A stretch of DNA of 7,311 bases from Euryarchaeota archaeon UBA39. Lineage in GTDB: Archaea; Thermoplasmatota; Poseidoniia; Poseidoniales; Thalassarchaeaceae. Position numbers and translations under genes: made by a program. The number at the start of each line of letters is the position of its first letter. Positions within the stretch are counted from its first letter, which is position 1. Positions 4,721 to 7,311 of this stretch are shown piece by piece. The stretch spans positions 1 through 7,311 of the forward strand of contig DAQW01000025.1 of NCBI GenBank assembly GCA_002503045.1. The letters are read 5' to 3'. Under the pieces are notes generated by a model, which had not been told where the DNA came from, searched no databases, and was given only the letters and a program-made list of their open reading frames with translations.

Positions 4721-7311
4721 CTATTGTCTCTTGATTCTAGCCCTTAAACGTTCGATTACTTTGCCAACTAATGGCATATTATGTTCCCAAGCAAATTCCT
4801 TCATTACTCTCAAAGCTTGCTTTTCCTTCTCAGGATCACTATTCATATCAGTTACATCAAACACTTCATTACGAGTATTGGCCTTGAATGCTGCAATAGG
4901 TTCTTCTTGGTGGAAAACCATGTACGCAGAACCAAAACCGAATCTTTCTCTCAATAATCCACTGAAATATGGTAAAAGTGGATCAGAAGGAGGTAGAACA
5001 AAATCTCGCATTGGTTCGATCTTATCTGCCTTCTCAATTAACTCACGCTGACCCCATTGAATCTCTAGTGAATTATCTGTAAGAAAACCTTTGACAAGTT
5101 CATTGGATTCTTCCATATCATGCAATACTTGGGCTATTTCTTCTGGCTTGAATGAAGCCCCAACAATCCTTTCCATTTGCTTCATCGATACAACAGGATA
5201 TTGCATAATTGAATCTCGTAAATATGATTTCTTTACTTCCCATACATCATATTCTTCTTTGGTAGGTACAACTTTGAAACCACCACGATAATCTTGAACC
5301 ATATGTCCTGAACGAAGTAAGGGCTGAATTAACTTACGGAACTCAGATCGTTTTAGTGCAAAACGTTCCATGTATGCTCTAGGATCAGTATTATCTGTGA
5401 ATGCGTCCATAACATCCCACAATTCTTCTTCTGCAGGCATATTTCTAATCATTAACAATCTTTGGAAATGTTCGAAAGTAGCCCAGACAAGATGTCTCCG
5501 TAAATTTGTGCCCTGGTGCAATTGATTTGAAGCAGCCATTGCATCTAAATCGGCCCTCATTACCTCACATCTACCTCTCAATGCTACAGTGTCTCTAACC
5601 TCATCCATCTCCCTAATGGCAGATACCTCATTCTCCTTCCTAGTGGATTGGTGTAAATTGTGGATATGGAATAATGATCGATGAACAACTGGAGACGGGC
5701 GCGTTTCTACTACTCCTCCACGAATATAACGCATTCTTTCATCATTCATCGGCTTGAAGCCAAGTCGAGCAACTAATTCTTGAATCTCTGGTGGCGAATC
5801 TGGAATCTTCAGAGCATTAAATTGATGTAGAACTGCTACATCAATTAATTGGTCTTTGAAATTCTCAAGTAATCGTTCGAATTCAATTGCAAATTCATCA
5901 AGGTAAGCATGAGGAATTTGAACATCTTTTATTTCTAAATAATCATTCACTTTGAACATCAAAATTCGCCCTATAGGGTCAATTCCCTTAAACACAGGAC
6001 GATACCAACCATCCCTAAGAACAAATCGAATCTCCTGAATAAATCGACTACAATATGGATCAGATTGTGTTAAGATTCTAAGACTTCTGTCTTCCTCAGG
6101 TCTAATCTGTAATCTATCAGAATCTTCCGGAGATGAATAAAATTCAATAGGATCGGGTTGTAATGTAACAACTCGGACAATCTTTCCTTCATCCTCGAGT
6201 TCCTTCAACGTGTCAGCTATTTCTTCTACAGGACGAGTTACATTATTTCGAATAGTATAGAGTCGAATTGGACCAAGGCGCTTTACAAATATCTCAAGTG
6301 CATCCTTGAAATTCATTGGCTCGTAAGCATCAATAATTCTATGAAATAGTGATAATGATCTTTTTCTGTTAGGAACTACCTGATACTGCTTTGCTACACA
6401 TAACAAACGGTCAATATTATTTACAGCATTTCTGAATTCACGTTTACCCTTTTCTTTATCATCTTTGGAATATGAACGAAGGAATTCTACTTCCAATTCT
6501 TTACGTTCAATATTACGATCATGAGGGATAAAGGTAAGTAACTTTTCTTCGTTTTCGCCTCTCCACATTTCTGGTCTAAGTCCTAAAATCAATGGAATTT
6601 CAGATTTGAGTGTATAACCAATTCTGTTATTCAATAATCTACCCATTAATACATCAGTATCATGTTTGATATCTGACCAATCACCAAAACGATAATCTGA
6701 AGCACGATATAACATCTCTTCTTGCTTAGAGAGCATTATATGATTTCTCATTACTTCTAATGGATCATCGCGAAATGTGAATGATTTATCAAGTAACATA
6801 TTTTGAATTCTACGGGATTCAATAACACTCTCAGTACCTCCTGTAATACGATATTCATCTATACGAAGAATATATTCTCCTTCTTTGGTTTGCTTGTAAA
6901 ATCCTACAGCTAGTAAATTCCTAACTTCTAACTCATGCAAAATTGATTCTATCTGACCTTTAGGGAATGGTAGGCGTTGTAACAACACATCTAATGTCAT
7001 AGGACCTTCAGCGCCCAACATATCAAGAATTTTTACGCGAAGACATTCATGGGGGTCACTGAGCCCTACATTTTCCCAACCTGAATCATCCATAGTTGAC
7101 GTGACTTCGAATGAAAGATTACCTGTGTATAAATTCCTGACATTTTCTAATTCGGGACCACCTTCAGTAGATAGTACACCAAGAGTTCCATGTACAAATG
7201 CCATATTCTTAGAAAACCATTTTCCGTCAATCTGTTCACTTCCAGTCCCTTTAATTCTCAATATTCTACCTTCAGAAGATAATGATTCCATCCATGAACG
7301 AATCGTTTCTT
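4721..7311 (-). CDS. lhr: Probable Lhr-family helicase, C-terminal part (5' end outside window)
   Basis: Lhr proteins are large ATP-dependent DNA/RNA helicases with two RecA domains, winged-helix domains and an AlkZ-like C-terminal region. The RecA part is not in the window. The frame stays open through six codons upstream of the first ATG (7291) to the edge, so the gene is truncated here. Numbering from that ATG (856 residues): 4-45 has the Lhr-like pattern EGRILR...DGKWFSKNMAFVHGTL, resembling the post-RecA core domain. Residues 82-150 look like a winged helix. Residues 338-476 and 697-837 are two related modules, each a winged helix followed by a strand-rich SDP...VF...PI...FK segment. The second, with LPPSDPL (766-772), resembles the AlkZ/HTH_42 winged-helix family. 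The protein is charged, soluble and without membrane segments. It could instead be a stand-alone winged-helix protein, but the open 5' end argues against this. The unknown membrane protein gene follows 15 bases downstream. Confidence 0.65.
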   Translation of the reverse strand, partial: ETIRSWMESLSSEGRILRIKGTGSEQIDGKWFSKNMAFVHGTLGVLSTEGGPELENVRNLYTGNLSFEVTSTMDDSGWENVGLSDPHECLRVKILDMLGAEGPMTLDVLLQRLPFPKGQIESILHELEVRNLLAVGFYKQTKEGEYILRIDEYRITGGTESVIESRRIQNMLLDKSFTFRDDPLEVMRNHIMLSKQEEMLYRASDYRFGDWSDIKHDTDVLMGRLLNNRIGYTLKSEIPLILGLRPEMWRGENEEKLLTFIPHDRNIERKELEVEFLRSYSKDDKEKGKREFRNAVNNIDRLLCVAKQYQVVPNRKRSLSLFHRIIDAYEPMNFKDALEIFVKRLGPIRLYTIRNNVTRPVEEIADTLKELEDEGKIVRVVTLQPDPIEFYSSPEDSDRLQIRPEEDRSLRILTQSDPYCSRFIQEIRFVLRDGWYRPVFKGIDPIGRILMFKVNDYLEIKDVQIPHAYLDEFAIEFERLLENFKDQLIDVAVLHQFNALKIPDSPPEIQELVARLGFKPMNDERMRYIRGGVVETRPSPVVHRSLFHIHNLHQSTRKENEVSAIREMDEVRDTVALRGRCEVMRADLDAMAASNQLHQGTNLRRHLVWATFEHFQRLLMIRNMPAEEELWDVMDAFTDNTDPRAYMERFALKRSEFRKLIQPLLRSGHMVQDYRGGFKVVPTKEEYDVWEVKKSYLRDSIMQYPVVSMKQMERIVGASFKPEEIAQVLHDMEESNELVKGFLTDNSLEIQWGQRELIEKADKIEPMRDFVLPPSDPLLPYFSGLLRERFGFGSAYMVFHQEEPIAAFKANTRNEVFDVTDMNSDPEKEKQALRVMKEFAWEHNMPLVGKVIERLRARIKRQ

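Noticed and set aside
4632..5051. 139-codon open frame on the plus strand across the lhr end and the membrane-protein start
   Set aside because: It covers two well-supported genes and their ribosome binding site on the other strand. It has low complexity Ser/Leu-rich content and no motif.
5091..5291. 66-codon plus-strand frame inside lhr
   Set aside because: It is antisense to the second AlkZ-like module and is a frame shadow.
1..7311. CRISPR arrays, transposons, inverted-repeat ends, tRNA or rRNA genes
   Set aside because: I read both strands by eye and saw no regularly spaced repeats, transposase motifs or tRNA-like T-loop sequences. Intergenic space is too short to hide them.

Overview
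The window reads as a piece of an AT-rich archaeal chromosome, most likely from a marine planktonic euryarchaeon (Poseidoniales/Marine Group II, or the related Marine Group III). The archaeal assignment rests on two genes: tiaS, the archaeal enzyme that makes agmatidine in tRNA-Ile2, and artA, archaeosortase A. The narrower lineage is an inference from the gene mix, the low GC and the AT-box spacing ahead of likely leaderless genes. It was not tested by phylogeny. Genes are packed tightly, with no gap above about 52 bases.

Layout. Bases 1-131 (minus) hold the N-terminus of a small single-pass membrane protein that runs off the left edge. Bases 167-2605 (minus) hold a three-gene, translationally coupled unit read in the order gmhA-like sugar-phosphate isomerase, gmhB-like HAD phosphatase, tiaS. 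Upstream of it is a 52-bp divergent spacer with an AT-box exactly at its midpoint. Bases 2658-3629 (plus) encode archaeosortase A. Its stop codon overlaps the stop of a convergent gene (3626-4705, minus) for an unrecognised membrane protein with about ten N-glycosylation sequons in its predicted ectodomain. That gene follows, after a 15-nt gap carrying a Shine-Dalgarno sequence, the C-terminal ~860 residues of a probable Lhr-family helicase (4721 to the right edge, minus).

How the genes fit together. GmhA and GmhB are two steps of an ADP/GDP-heptose route, although both carry altered metal sites, so the exact sugar is uncertain. Archaeosortase A processes and anchors surface proteins. The unknown membrane protein looks heavily glycosylated. 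The middle of the window therefore has a cell-surface glycan/glycoprotein theme, flanked by housekeeping RNA and DNA genes (tiaS, lhr). I see no mobile elements, CRISPR arrays, tRNA or rRNA genes. No clearly new multi-gene system is evident. The points most worth following up are the symmetric divergent promoter, the altered heptose enzymes, the sequon-rich membrane protein next to artA, and the internal duplication in the Lhr C-terminal region.
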